From Leptasterias polaris (lineage: Eukaryota; Echinodermata; Asteroidea; Forcipulatida; Asteriidae), in the NCBI GenBank assembly GCA_037783415.1, contig JAZGTN010000027.1, positions 6,100,001 to 6,164,000 of the forward strand: 64,000 nt of DNA, read 5' to 3'. The position numbers were made by a program, and so were the translations under genes. Under the pieces are notes generated by a model. It was not told where the DNA came from. It did no database searches and worked only from the letters and a program-made list of their open reading frames with translations. Below are positions 1 through 11,570 of the stretch, piece by piece. Numbering within the stretch: position 1 is the first letter of the stretch; every line of letters starts with the position of its first letter.

Positions 1-1139
1 CCTTAAAATGACCTTTCTGAAAGTTCCATTTGCGAAGTTTGCTAAGTTTGGGAGGTCAGCTTTGAACTTGTGTGTAGACCATGTAACCTGTGAAATCACA
101 TTAGAAAAGAGCCACAGATTCTGGATTTCCTGCAGTCATGCTGAAGAAAATATTTATTTGTATACTTTCTGGAGATTGCACAGTCTGATTTTTATCAACT
201 ATGAAGAAAGGGGGTTCATCTCACAACATCTCTGTATAACTTTTGAATCTATGTGGAAATAATGAAACAAAATGTAAAGTTTCCCACGTGACCAGTGTTT
301 GTAACATGCCTGCCAGAATAGCCCTGGAATTTACAAGGTCAGTTTTTTTAAAACAAAGGTTGCATGGTCGATACCTGGACTGCAGTCTTTGTTTTTTGAA
401 ATTCTGAAAAAAGGTACTGGTAGTACTTTACAGCTTAAAATGCATGGCATTACACTGCTAAGGTGAATGTGAAGAAGAAAAAAGACAACTGTAATGTGAT
501 TTTCGAATGATTTATTATTATCAAACAGTTCTGCTAAGTGATATTTTTCTGTGTTAAGCTATCTTTGGATATCTTGGTACTGCTTCTCAAAATGTACTAT
601 ACATCACAAGGAATAGAGCTGCTAAGATCTTGGAAGCAATGTGCTCACATTGTTTTTCTTCCGTTTTTGGTGCTAAGTAAAAAAGAATAACTGAGAATCA
701 CTTATATTCAAACAGTATTTTTCCCAGCAAGTTCTGTAAAACTGTCTGAATGTAATTATGTGGTCTTAATGCAATATGGGAAATTGGTGTCGAAAACTGA
801 AACAGAAAGTGCAATAATATCACAGATGAGTTTAACAAACATCATTGAAAAACAAAGTCTCATAGTAAGAAAATAAGATACCAGTAATCTTGTGTTAACA
901 AAAGGGACAATTTGTCATGTGCATGGAAGGACGTAATGAAGTATTACCGGAGAAAGTGTGTAGCAATTAACGTGGGAAGCTGTGTTTCAAGAAAACATCT
1001 CTTTGGTGTAATTCTAGCAACTAAAATGTAATGCCACATTTATTTTGTATTTTGTTTTTCAGAAGCCATTTTATCACTTACGGCCGTTTGTTACTGAAAA
1101 AAAGTACTGTTTTTGCCTGGAAGATGGGCGGGCAGAGAG
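1..1139. other. Non-coding, no gene recognised
   Basis: AT-rich sequence with short, unsupported open frames only. No conserved protein motif, RNA gene or repeat structure was recognised. It could be the 3' UTR or intron of a gene upstream of the window, but nothing shows this. Confidence 0.5.
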
Positions 1140-2170
1140 CCTTACGCCCTTCTTCTGGGCACATGATAAATTGGTCCATAATTGCTATCACAAAGGAAAA
1201 CAATGGGTTCCTCATTTGGGAGGACAAAGAGTTGAACAAAGAAGGGTCCGCAATTGGAGGCCATTACGGGTGTGGTGTGGGTGTGTGAGTAGGTAACCAC
1301 ATTCAAACTGGGGACCTATAACAAAAGAGGACAATAGGTCCACGGTTGCTATCACAAAGGAAAGCTTTGTGGTCCACGGTTGCTATCACAAAGAGTTGAA
1401 CAAAGGAGGGTCCACGATTGCAGGCTGTTACACACTTGGGTGTGTGTGTGTGTGTTTTGGGTAGGCGCACACTTTTAAACTGGGAACCTGTAACACAAGA
1501 GGACAATAGGGTCCCCAGTTGGAATGGGTGTATAAAACAAATGGGAGCTGTTGCTAAAAAGTTACAGTACAAGCAAACAAACAAAAGAGGGACAATAGGA
1601 GATCCTGATTGCAAGTGCTCTCACTTTCAGTACCTTATGGAGACCAAGGGGGAAAAAAAAGGGAAAACAAAAGGTCTCCTAAAGACCGGGGAGCTCCACA
1701 AGGAAATTTGTGTACAAAGTCTATTGTAAACTGTTAAGTACAGGGACAAAGGAAAGAACAAAAGAGTGCTCCACAAGGATGCATTTTTGAGAATGCATGT
1801 TTACACACTAGTGTGGGTGCGAGTAGGTATACACATTCAAACCAGGGACCTATAATAAAAGAGGACAATAGGTCCACTGTTGGGGAAAGGTCCACAGTTG
1901 GAAAGTGTGTACAAAAGTAGAGTATAAACAAAAAGAGGGACAATAGGAGGTCCACGATTGCAGGTGTTTACACACCGAGGACTTTATCAAAAGGGATCCG
2001 GGTGGTTGACAGAGCAAGGACGTCCTCGCTTCGTTTTCGTGTACAAAACCAATGGGGACGTCTCTAAAAAAAACACTAAGTCCAAACAATGGGAGAACAA
2101 AGGGAAGTCCTCGGTAAGTGGGATTCACAAACATGTGTGTGCGTGTGTGTCTGTGGAAAATGGACAAATA
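1140..2170. repeat. Degenerate minisatellite-like repeat cluster
   Basis: Variants of one phrase recur at irregular spacing. A GAGGACAATAGG-TCCAC block is seen near 1328, 1499, 1861 and, changed, at 1587 and 1936. It alternates with a TGTGTGGGTG / GTAGGT-ACACATTCAAAC-GGGACCT block near 1270-1320, 1440-1490 and 1800-1850. Copies are diverged and interspersed with single-copy-looking DNA. No protein is encoded; overlapping open frames on both strands come from the repeat. Confidence 0.7.
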
Positions 2171-2261
2171 ATTTAAAAAGTCAAAACAATGTTACTTGTG
2201 AAAAGGAATTGTAACAAAATGGTGCAAATAAAAAGATTGATTATCATATTAGTGTTAATAA

Positions 2262-2335
2262 TAATATTAAGTATGTATATAGCGCCTTATGCATTGCCTC
2301 AAAGGACTCAACACAGAGCTTAATAAAATGATAAG
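2262..2335 (-). repeat. Probable LINE 3' tail fragment
   Basis: The reverse complement reads as a 'GCGCTATATAC...(TTA)n' tail, the type that ends the truncated LINE copies near 38.3, 39.28 and 54.76 kb. Only about 70 bp remain and no coding sequence is left. Confidence 0.4.
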
Positions 2336-3702
2336 TAAAAGAGCCATCTTATGGATATTGAAAATATACATTTACAACAATTTCAAGGAATCTACAAGTT
2401 TGAATAATTTTGGAGAATCTAGCACACCACAGTAATGCCCTTATTTATAGATTGTTACTTGAAGTAAATGATACATTATTGCAGATACATTATGATGAAT
2501 GTTGTCATGTTTTGTTTTTTATATATAAAAAAATGTTATATCTAAATATATTTTTCATCAGAAAACTGTGTGAAACTGTGTTAAATATCTCTGTTTTTGT
2601 GTGTACTACACTATTTTGCAGGTTTGCATAATGATTTCAAATGAGTTGAATTTCTTTTTGTGTATTTTCTATGTGTATATTGCTGGAAATGTAAACAAAA
2701 TATATTTTTAAACATATTTTTTAATAAGCCTAAAGCTTTTTTAAACATCAAGAAACACGTGGTATCGATTGGCATAAACGCCCATTTTGCATTCTGAAAT
2801 TGTACACGAAGGGAATAATTACAAATTGTTCGGCTGGATCACGTGGGCATCAGAACATTTTTGCCACCGTCTTTCTGCGTTTTTCTCAGTCATCTTTTTT
2901 AGTAAAAGCATATGCTCTATGGTAAAAGTAAATCACACATCAGATTTGTACCACGATCGAACAATTGCAAGCGTTCGATCTTGCGGTGTCATCATCACTT
3001 TTTCTAAAAAGATTGCAGGAAAACGCAGACAGGCCACTGTAGCCGATGGAGCTTTTAAATATTTCCGAGGAGACTTGGCATGTTTGGAGGATTTATGTCA
3101 CGCCATTGGGGTATACTTATTAATTCTACCTCCATGGTCACAACCACCTTTAATTATCTCCTATTAAACTATTCCCCCTCCCCCTTCCCGTGTGATAATC
3201 CAGATGTGTCTACGTCACCAGCTGATTGTCTACGGTGCAGAGGTAATTATTGCACCATCGGTATATAAGTTAATTTGCATCAATTCTAGGCAATATTTGC
3301 TTTCTCGATGTAATCAACCATTACTTTTTGGCCTGCAAGATTTAATTTCATACAGCATTTCCTTTTCCTTTTAGGAAGTTCAATTTAAAATAACAGGGAA
3401 ATATTCAGACATTGGAAGTAGAAAATCTTGATAGGGCTACAAATGAAAATGTTGGATTCATAAAGTCACATTATTATCGCACTGGGATCTTAAGTGTTTA
3501 TATCAATGTCGGCCCGCCAAAAAGAAAATACAAGGCTAACGACCAGTAAGGAAGGAATATAGATTGACAGTCACCTTGTATCAGGCCATTTCCTGACATG
3601 GTAATTTTTACATTTTGTGGCATAAATTTCCACATAAATGTAAGACAAGAGTGATAAAAAACACAGCTGAGTAAGTTTTGAGACGTGCCCCTTTCTTCAT
3701 TC
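2336..3702. other. Non-coding, no gene recognised
   Basis: Open frames of up to 126 codons occur but have no recognisable motif and no splice context. A small inverted repeat, GATCGAAC / GTTCGATC, lies near 2955-2980. Nothing else is supported. Confidence 0.5.
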
Positions 3703-4065
3703 TTAAAGGTATTATACAGGATCGGTAGAGCTGACAAAATAATCACAGACAGTGTTCATATTTTGTGTAATCAAACACATACATGAAATAACAAGCCTGT
3801 GAAAATTTGAGCTCAATTGGTCATCGAGGTCACGAGAAAATAGTGAAAAGAGACCTTATGTGTTTTCTGTTTTTCAAACATCGAGTTTATTATCACGCGT
3901 GATAAAAACTATTGTTTTACTCATTTCTCAGAAACGATAGCATTTTAGGCAGAAATATTTTAAGGAACCCTTTCTACCATAACTTACTTTCAATCATGTA
4001 AGTTATGTGTGAATCTGTGAACATTTGTGTTTTTCGATCTTACCAATAGTGTATAGGGCCTTTAA
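3703..4065. mobile_element. TTAA-flanked MITE (family A)
   Basis: The unit begins TTAAAGGTATTATACAGGAT and ends with ATAGGGCCTTTAA, so imperfect inverted termini open on TTAA at both ends. Its interior ('CCTGTGAAAATTTGAGCTCA', 'TTTTACTCATTTCTCA') recurs near 34.4, 37.2-37.9, 38.2-39.1 and 49.15 kb. No coding capacity. TTAA boundaries fit piggyBac-type target duplication, but TTAA could also be part of the terminal repeat. Confidence 0.7.
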
Positions 4066-4207
4066 CAAAAGTTAATGGCTACGGATCTATCGGGCTGTAC
4101 AATGCCATGGCTCTGTTGCATGTGACGTCACATGTTACATGGTCTATTGTTATTACACAATGTATAGGCACTGTTTTGAGAAGGCCTATGGAACAAAGCA
4201 AAATTGA

Positions 4208-4262
4208 CTTGAGCGGGATTTGAACCTGCGACCTCCGGATCAACGTGCCGGTGCTCAAACTG
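4208..4262 (-). repeat. tRNA-derived SINE fragment
   Basis: The minus strand reads GAGCACCGGCACGTTGATCC followed by GGAGGTCGCAGGTTCAAATC. This is the 3' half of a tRNA-like head with a T-arm / B-box. The D-arm is degraded and the anticodon arm is not canonical, so it is a retroposon remnant and not a working tRNA. A fuller copy is at 58835-58907. Confidence 0.65.
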
Positions 4263-4265
4263 CTT

Positions 4266-5209
4266 AGAACACTTGAAACTAAAAGTAAAACTAAAAGGCC
4301 CTTGCTCTATGATAGGCCCAATTAAAATCAAACTACACGCCTTATAGCCTATCATCACATCATGTAGAAATATTTTGGGTATTTTTGTCCAAAAGACACG
4401 TTTCTATATAGTGTCCCATATCTTTTTTTAGCTTAAAGTGAGCGCTCATAATATTAACTGTTAATTTACTACGAGCGCGTTTCACTGACAACTTGGGCCA
4501 AGACTATTAATTATTATGTACCGTGCAGGGTGTCGACGTAACATTACTGCTGCAGGTACAGCCAATCAAAAGTGTCCAGTCCTTATTTGGTGAAAATGAA
4601 GTTGATGCCTCGCCCATCGAGTGACGTAATGCCATGGGCGTCCGGCGTAGACTGGCCCTTCTCTCACATCTGCCAAAGAAATAAGCAGGCTCCGGGCGTT
4701 ACGGTGAACTGATTAAACATTGGCATATTTTTAGCTGGTGCGCGCAAATTGGCCAAAGTTAAGTCTTCCTTTATGGTATCATTGGTATTACCATCTAAGG
4801 TCAAAGTTTAATATCCCTAATATTGATGGCCCAATGCCTGCCTTCTTCGAAGAGCGACGCCAGATCTTCGTGCGAAGGTGTTTGAATCAAATGTTTATCA
4901 ACATTATCCCCAGTTTTAAAGCATAAAACAAAAGATTCTGAAATGTTAAAATGCAACCATACAATCAGAACATGACTTAAAACCAAAATATAGTGGTAAA
5001 CAATACGTAAATTTGTACATTCTGTTTCCAGCCATTGGCCCTATTTGCAGACTGTATATTAATACGCGTAAAATACTGACTGTTTGAAACGAGCTTTCCC
5101 ATTGGTTATTTTTGCATACTTTCTTTGCAACTTGGTAGATCAATCCAATCAAATGTGCGGTGATTGCTGGTTCTTATGGTCATCCTATTTTATTTCATTG
5201 CTCATCCGC
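4266..5209. other. Upstream flank of the depactin-like gene
   Basis: No repeat family or protein was recognised. This is the natural place for the promoter of the gene starting at 5327. I see no convincing TATA box, so no promoter is drawn. Confidence 0.4.
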
Positions 5210-5326
5210 GCACTTTAGCTACACGACAGACACGCACGTTCTTTTCGTCTCTTTCGGTCGTGTGAATCCAGGAAGAAGTTTTAAGTCCATCCTTCTCTGC
5301 ATAGAAAGCGACAATTAATAAACAAA

Positions 5327-5329
5327 ATG
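5327..5329 (+). CDS. Depactin-like ADF/cofilin, coding exon 1 (start codon only)
   Basis: An ATG in good context (A at -3) is followed at once by a strong donor, GTAAGT, at 5330. Exon 2 opens in phase 0 with Pro-Gln-Ser-Gly, so it lacks only an initiator Met, which this exon supplies. An intron directly after the ATG is a known feature of ADF/cofilin genes. The leader from about 5210 is pyrimidine-rich (CTTTTCGTCTCTTTCGG) and is the likely 5' UTR; its transcription start cannot be fixed. Spliced CDS: join(5327..5329, 16847..17142, 20149..20305), 151 codons plus stop. An alternative ATG directly before a donor lies at 12038, in a weaker context and inside the transposon nest. Confidence 0.72.
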
Positions 5330-5589
5330 GTAAGTTAGTAAGTACATTATGAACTTTCGAAAACAAAGGAATGTCGTATTTGTTTTGTTTGTAAAAGTAT
5401 TGCATGTTTTAGTTAATAGTTTTAATTATTTGGAAGCAAGTCAGGATTGTCTATCGTATAATCAAGGGTGAACCTGTCGCGGCAACACCATACATCATGA
5501 TGACATTGTGTTTGTCACTCACTCTCAGTCTCTCACAGTCTCAGACAGAGTCGCACTGACTGCAACAGACTGCAGTGAACGATTTCCCT

Positions 5590-5745
5590 TGTATAGCGGA
5601 GCAAATTGCTACACAAAATGCATGAGTTGCTACTCAAAAATCGCCATTTGCTACTCAATATTAGCATTCAGTGTGCACAAATGACAAAACAAGTTCAGCC
5701 TAAATATTTTGCTATGCAAAATTGCTTGATGAAATCGTTCCCTCA
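5590..5745. repeat. Dispersed repeat, 'GCTACACAAAATGCAT' family
   Basis: The phrase GCTACACAAAATGCAT, then GTTGCTACTC and a further TTTGCTACTCAA, is matched by a second copy at about 45665-45830 in the same order. Non-coding; class unknown. Confidence 0.6.
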
Positions 5746-5811
5746 GAATCCCTGGACTGACACGACAGTGACAGTGACACTGGCAGTGAGAGTGCATGTG
5801 CAGGAAATGTG

Positions 5812-6948
5812 TTACCCCATCCCTACTCCTAAAGAGTCCTAGAACTACGACTACGGTACGAGGTTCGTTCTGCTATCGTCTCCACCATCATGTCCACGAA
5901 CCTCGGCAGTCAATTGAGTGACAGACTAGCCCCACTTGTGTGGCCAAGGCTAGTTGCGATAATCGTAACCCTCCTTTCCCGACGGGCTTTAGCCCGGAGG
6001 GTTACCAGACAATGAGCACGAGATTCGACCATTCGTGCCAAAACGTGCAATTTCGACCAATGTTGACAGACTAGTCACCAGATTTGCCCAATTTTTACCA
6101 CTTTCAAAAATCATGAAACAAATTCTAAGAACATGGGCTTATTAATCTTCAATGTCTAACAAATCCAACCATAAGTAAACACTTAAAACATAATTGAGAA
6201 AATATTTTGAAGAAAAAAAGGACAAAAACTTACCGGAGACGGAGCGAAATGCTCGTGAATCGGACACAGACGATGGTTGAGGTTGAGGAAAAACAGACTG
6301 GGCGGAGCTTCGGCTGTAGCCCGCTAACCGGCTGTTCTCGCTTGTGGACTCACTGCACTGCGCGGCTCTATGCATGTGTACAAGCATGGAGCTATAAAGT
6401 ACGATACACACACAGTCATACATTGGCATCAACCTCGTCCCCATGTTTTACTTTTTTTCCAACCATTGTTTACCATGAGAGAGCGGTCAACATGGTACTG
6501 CTCGACACACACCGGGGACGAGGTTGACGTTGGCATACATGTACATGTATGTACAGCCCAGCGCAAGCACACACAAACACACACGTGCAGTGAGTCCGCG
6601 AGCGGGCATAGCCGGTTCGCGGGCTACAGCCGCGGCAGACCGGTCTGTTTTTCCTTAGTTTGTGCTGATTGGTCGGGAATTTACACTGATTGGTCGAGAA
6701 GTTGCATGGTAACGAAGTGCGGGGTTTAAAACCTCAACCATCGTCTGTCTACACTTCACGAGCATTTCGCTCCGTCTCCGGTAAGTTTTTATCTTTTTTT
6801 CTTCAAAATAATTTTCTCAATGATGTTTTGAGTATTATGGTTGGATTTGTTAGACATTGAAGATTAAGCCCATGTTCTTAGAATTTGTTTCATGATTTTT
6901 GAAAGTGGTAAAAATTGGGCAAATCTGGTGACTAGTCTGTCAACATTA
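5812..6948. mobile_element. Long palindromic (foldback) element, copy 1, inner part
   Basis: The left arm (about 5812-6370) and right arm (about 6586-6948) are reverse complements around a centre near 6500. Examples are TTCAAAAATCATGAAACAAA at 6102 against its complement ending near 6902, and AGCCGGTT / AACCGGCT blocks near 6620 and 6325. The right arm is cut at 6948 by a Harbinger-like insertion and resumes at 11429. No transposase was recognised. Open frames across the loop are not supported as genes. Confidence 0.8.
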
Positions 6949-7924
6949 GGCCAAACAAAATAATATGTGTGTTTCCTATTACACTGACCAAAAATTTAGG
7001 GTAGGTAGGGACAAAAGAACATTTATTTTGGCAGAATATTTTATTGCTCCAAAACTTATAGACCATGGGGCGTGCAGTGAAAATGTGTTCAGAAATCGAG
7101 TTTCGTGGCGCACCTCTGGCATCAGCGTGGAAACAGTTCTAAATTAAAGATATTTATATGTGGATTGCTAGTATATAAATCCACAATCGTGAAACTTGCC
7201 AATTAAGCAGTTATTTGCATTTTAATTAAGTATTATGAAAATAGCGCCCTCTATTGGTCAATTTTAGAAAACCGTGTACATTTCAATGGAGATTTTCATA
7301 AGAAGGTATTTATCATGAATGGGCTGTCTTTTTATGCTTTCACCGAGCTGCAGAATTTGCCGATTGGGTTGGATTTACCACTGTTTGCTCCAAAGGCCAA
7401 CTATTAATTTTTATCTTTATAATTATTCTTGATCAACTGTCATTTTTTGGTTCAAATACTTGAACTGTTAACATTATGAGAGACCGTCTAAATTTCCAAC
7501 ATTTTTCAGGTCACACTTGAGAACAGACCCCCCCCCCTATTGTTGCACATTAAATATTTTAATACACTCTTTATTATGACAGTGAAAATGTTAACAATTT
7601 TGGGACGCCCCCATTACCCTTATGGTTAATAAGTTACTTATAAAGAAATGCAAAACAAAACTATCTTCTGTATGGCATATTTGTTTTATTCTTCATGGTC
7701 ATGTTCAGGTTTTTCCATCCTATTTTGATTTTTACAATAAAAAAGGACTCAATGTTCTACATAAAAAGGCACTGAGCCAATTACTTTACTCCTCAAACCT
7801 CATTAGATCCATTGGGAGTATACAGCCTGTGCTCCCAAGTAGGTAGCGCACCAAGCTATTTCACTCACATGAACAATATTTGTCCTATTACAATCATGTA
7901 CCAATTTACCCCTGGGTTATAAGG

Positions 7925-8003
7925 GAAGAAGTTATGGTTGTGTGTCTTGCTTAAGGACAAAAGTTTGATGACCGGAATTCGAACTCACACAAAGGTGACT
8001 TAG
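7925..8003 (-). repeat. tRNA-derived SINE fragment
   Basis: The minus strand shows a T-arm-like GTGAGTTCGAATTCCGGTCA followed by a 'TCCTTAAGCAAGACAC' body. The same body type is seen in the SINEs at 28975 and 41845. Truncated on both sides. Confidence 0.55.
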
Positions 8004-8512
8004 CCATCAGAATTAAATGTTAAGGTTTGGCACTGTGAGTATTTGCCACTAACAGTCTTCCTTGATTTTTTTCCTGTACTCCATCTGCCTCTCTTATTGC
8101 AGATAATGCACACTCGTGCAAGAACATGAGGTTTTTCTAGGTTGCCACGTAGGAAGTTTGGCGAAGACTTCAGTTTTCTTTTCAGTGTTGTCTTCTCTCT
8201 GCTCAACTTCATCTTGATCTGAATATGTTTGAAGGGGAAATTTAAAAAAATACATTATAGAAACAGAGGAATAAAGTTACTTAGGGGTGGGGCATTGTGA
8301 TCAAAAATAGAGGCCCAAAAAAAGTAAACATGCAAGAAACTGCGAAAATGAATAAGCTAAAAGAAAATGAACATAATACTGTAAATCCCAATTAAATTAT
8401 TCAATGTCTGCCTACCTTGATGTTTCAATTTTTCTCGTTCCTTTTCTCAGCCCTTGAAATCTGGGTAATGCCACAATAACGCTTGTAGCATTCAGATCGG
8501 TACCCACACATC
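7990..8512 (-). pseudogene. Decayed cysteine-rich protein fragment (two exon-like pieces)
   Basis: On the minus strand an acceptor-like TTTACAG precedes a piece at about 8512-8418 encoding CGYRSECYKRYCGITQ then RAEKR. It runs into a stop (frameshift) before a donor-like CAAG|GTAGGC. A second piece, after TATTCAG at about 8219, encodes VCIICNKRGRWSTGKK and SGKYSQCQTL. Paired cysteines and a CYKRY motif resemble zinc-binding modules of invertebrate transposon-related proteins, but I cannot name the family. It lies inside Harbinger-like element 1 and is probably non-functional. Confidence 0.4.
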
Positions 8513-9623
8513 TGTAAATCAAATAGAAGAAAGTAATATAGCAATTATAAAAACGATAAAATTTCTTTTTTTAGTATTGACCATTCATCTACGTAAATAG
8601 GGTCATGTGAATGCGATTCGCACACATGTGCAGTACAAACAAAAAAGAAAAACAACATCCATTTAGTGTTTATTAGGCCTATTGTATTGTTGGGCATGTT
8701 CAGTCGATCAGCGCCATCACTCAGTAGATCATCATTCAGCAAATCCTGCTACCACCAGTTGAGCACCTTTTTAACTGAAAGTTTCAGCTGAATATAGTCT
8801 GTGGCATACTTGGTGAGAAAACAGCAAAAAAACTGCCTAAAGAATGTTGAAATTAATCTGCGTTTAGCGAAATGACAGCGGGTACCAACATGTCAACCAT
8901 ATCTCTGGCTGCATCATTCGTGAACAGACAACAACCTTCAGAAATCAAGCAATTCATGCATAAATTGTTTAACAGATTCAAATGTTTTTATTGGTTCCAA
9001 AAAAACTGGGGCATTTATTTTTAGACGAAATCATTTCACAGGATGCCTACTACATGTACCACCATGACTACCAGTGTCATCTTTATAACAATTAAGGTTT
9101 CAGATAGAAATATACAACTTTTTTGTTCAAGGTTAATTACCATCCATAGGTCTCGCCTTCAAATAATTTTTTTGAAATCAGCTTATTATAAAAACCATTT
9201 TCATGTTTATTCATGTCAGATGAAACTTGAAAGGCCAGTGCAATTGAATTATTAAAACAAAAATTTTCATGAGTATTTAAAGAAGGAACATAAAAAAATA
9301 AAAATAAAAAAATGGTTAGTTAAATAAAAATACTACGAATTCAGTAACAGTAAACATGTTCTGCATTGGGATGCCATTGTAACTTGTTTCTAAGGGTATG
9401 TGTACTGTGTAAGTCAGTGCCAATATTAATAATAACCTGAAACCCTGTTGGACAAAAAAATTAATGTCGAGAGCTTGGCAACACAATGATTGAACAATGA
9501 TGTCATGTTCTTGTTGGGACTCGATTCATGAGACAATGCCAATGAAGTAAATCAAGGCTAAAAAACATAGCTATTATGACTAGGTTCCGATATTTATAAA
9601 ATTAAGTTTGAAAAAAAAAATAC

Positions 9624-9960
9624 CTGAGAGATCTTCTGAGTGAGAGTTCGTTGTTCATCATCGACGATCACGATGTCTTCTCTAGTCCAACAAGGAATTC
9701 AGCTTGGCCACACACACAACACCAGCATGACCAGTGCAGTGGGGCTAGATCGCATGTCTTCTACTTTGTCAAGCTCAAACTCAAAGCCCCAGACATGGCC
9801 CTTACTTTCGTGACAATTTCACACTCAACAGCACATGGAATCAACTTTCTCCAACTCTTCCGAAAATGGTAACACTTTTGATTCAAGACTAGACAATTAA
9901 TGCTAAATTCATTTTCTTTGCGACATATTTTCCGCAAACACGACATACACAGGCCCGATT
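9624..9960 (-). pseudogene. Decayed zinc-finger-like coding remnant
   Basis: The minus strand near 9955 encodes RACVCRVCGKYVAKKMN, a CxCxxC finger start, then hits stops. Other frames stay open for stretches further on, ending in a donor-like CTCTCAG|GTATTT at about 9624. The pattern suggests a frameshifted exon of a transposon-borne protein upstream of the pieces at 7990-8512. Family not assigned. Confidence 0.3.
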
Positions 9961-10497
9961 TGTTATGCGTCTCCAACGTTATGCTGTACGCAGAGGTCAT
10001 GACCTCATGAATATAATAGCTCAACACGTATTGGTTTATTCGCCGCAACTGCTACCGCGTGGTCTTGTAAAGCCAGCGTTGATTGGTCTTTGATGATGTC
10101 ATGCTTTCCCCAACCTCGCACTATGCTTTGAAAATATGGCAGTTAAATGTGCCCAATACAAGAAAACTGGCAAAAAGATCGATTGTGGATTTATGGTACG
10201 TTGTTAAACATATTATTGTTCTCAATTCAAGATAATAAAAATGCTCATGCTTGATATGCGTCACGAAACTGCACGATAATCGGCCACGCATGTTGGTCTA
10301 TTAGGGTAGGAACGAATGTTACAAATATTTTTGCCCTTGCACATAAAAATGACATACATCTAGTCCAATGCCAGTAACAATAAATATAGTTGCAGTACCA
10401 CACTTGTACAAAATATGGGAGATATAAACAAGAATTCAATAATCATGAAATACTTTACTCTTCAGTAGGTGTCGATTGAAACTTCATAAACTTAAAA

Positions 10498-11180
10498 AAA
10501 AAAAAGGAAGTGAAGTTGGCAAAATTGCGTTTTGGGACGATCTCTTATCACATAATTTCTGCCATTAATAATACTATTTCCATCAACAACTATTATCATG
10601 GGTTTGTGATTTGAGGAATCGGCCGTTTAGAACTCCGTTTGTAAATGAAATAACATTCGTGATTCAACGATCGGTCGACAACGCACACGCACGTACATGT
10701 ACAACATTGAGAATAAATTCAATGAACTTTGCCCCGCAACGCCCTCTATTGGCAAACATTGACGATGTTTAGTATTAATCCAAGGCTGTGTATTACCGAC
10801 AATCTACAAGCGCGTGCGGCACAAACACTGTGCAGCAATTCTTTACTGGCTTGAACGTTACCGTGTTCTCGTTGAAGACTAGCCCAGCTCTCTTATGAAT
10901 ATGAATATATGGTAATTTCAACGGCCATCAACGGCCAATCACAGCGTGCGGAATGGTGGTTATCGTGGACTTTGGACCGCTGCAGTTCAGTATAGTACAA
11001 CAGGCCACGTGTGTCATGAACGTACTACATGTACATTACATGTACATGTACCTACTGTGGGCGACCGAACGTCGTGGGGGCCGGCCCGGGCCTTTGCACG
11101 TGCGGTGGATACTCAGCAGTCGGCATCATGTGGTTCGTGTTTTGACATTTGTATACTGAAATGAACGATCGCGATTCGGA
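10498..11180 (+). repeat. Dispersed repeat family B, copy 1
   Basis: Shares ordered blocks with 17735-19250: GATTCAACGATCGGTCGACA, AATTCAATGAACTTTGCCCC, TTAATCCAAGGCTGTGTATT and TGGATACTCAGCAGTC. This copy is uninterrupted at the point where the other carries hAT-like element 2, so it is the empty-site reference. Non-coding. Confidence 0.8.
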
Positions 11181-11428
11181 ATTGCGATCGCGGCCACATT
11201 AATCTAGCAAATATCCAGACTTTACAACTTATAAAAACCATTTGAAAAATAGGAAATATTAAATATAAAACCCTTAAATCATTGGGTATTTTGTCAAAAA
11301 CTTAGGAGTGGAATCGGGTATATTTTATTTTATTTTTTCTGAAAATGTCTAAAAACTCCTAGGGTCGGCGTGTTTTTCTAGGGACGGTCGGGTAACCGGA
11401 AACACACATATTATTTTGTTTGGCCTTA

Positions 11429-11570
11429 GTCGAAATTGCACGTTTTGGCACGAATGGTCGAATCTCGTGCTCATTGTCTCGTAACCCTCCGGGCTAAAGC
11501 CCGTCAGGAAAGGAGGGTTACGATTATCGCAACTAGGCCAAGGCTAGCTGAATCCTTAGCCACACGTCCC
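11429..11570. mobile_element. Palindromic element copy 1, right arm continued
   Basis: Reverse complement of about 5935-6060. It includes GTCGAAATTGCACGTTTTGG and the GTAACCCTCC...GGAGGGTTAC stem-loop at 11481-11521. It follows directly after the TTA duplication of the Harbinger-like insertion. Confidence 0.8.

Larger units (their letters stand above)
6949..11425. mobile_element. Harbinger-like DNA transposon 1 (4.5 kb, no intact transposase)
   Basis: Perfect 28-bp terminal inverted repeats (6949-6976 and 11398-11425) begin GGCCAAACAAAATAAT. They are flanked by a 3-bp duplication TTA (6946-6948 and 11426-11428). The host sequence, the palindromic element's right arm, reads continuously across the site; the opposite arm at 6045-6065 shows the uninterrupted target. 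A TWA duplication with GGCC-type ends fits the PIF/Harbinger superfamily. The interior holds a SINE fragment, decayed cysteine-rich coding pieces on the minus strand and a copy of a dispersed repeat, so it is probably composite. No DDE transposase was seen. Confidence 0.82.

Noticed and set aside
2787..3167. 126-codon open frame
   Set aside because: No recognisable motif, signal or splice evidence; composition like the flanking non-coding DNA.
10137..10196. ATG frame MAVKCAQYKKTGKKIDCGFM ending at a GTACGT donor
   Set aside because: Exon-like, but there is no matching downstream exon and no recognised family, and it lies inside a transposon. Not listed as a gene.
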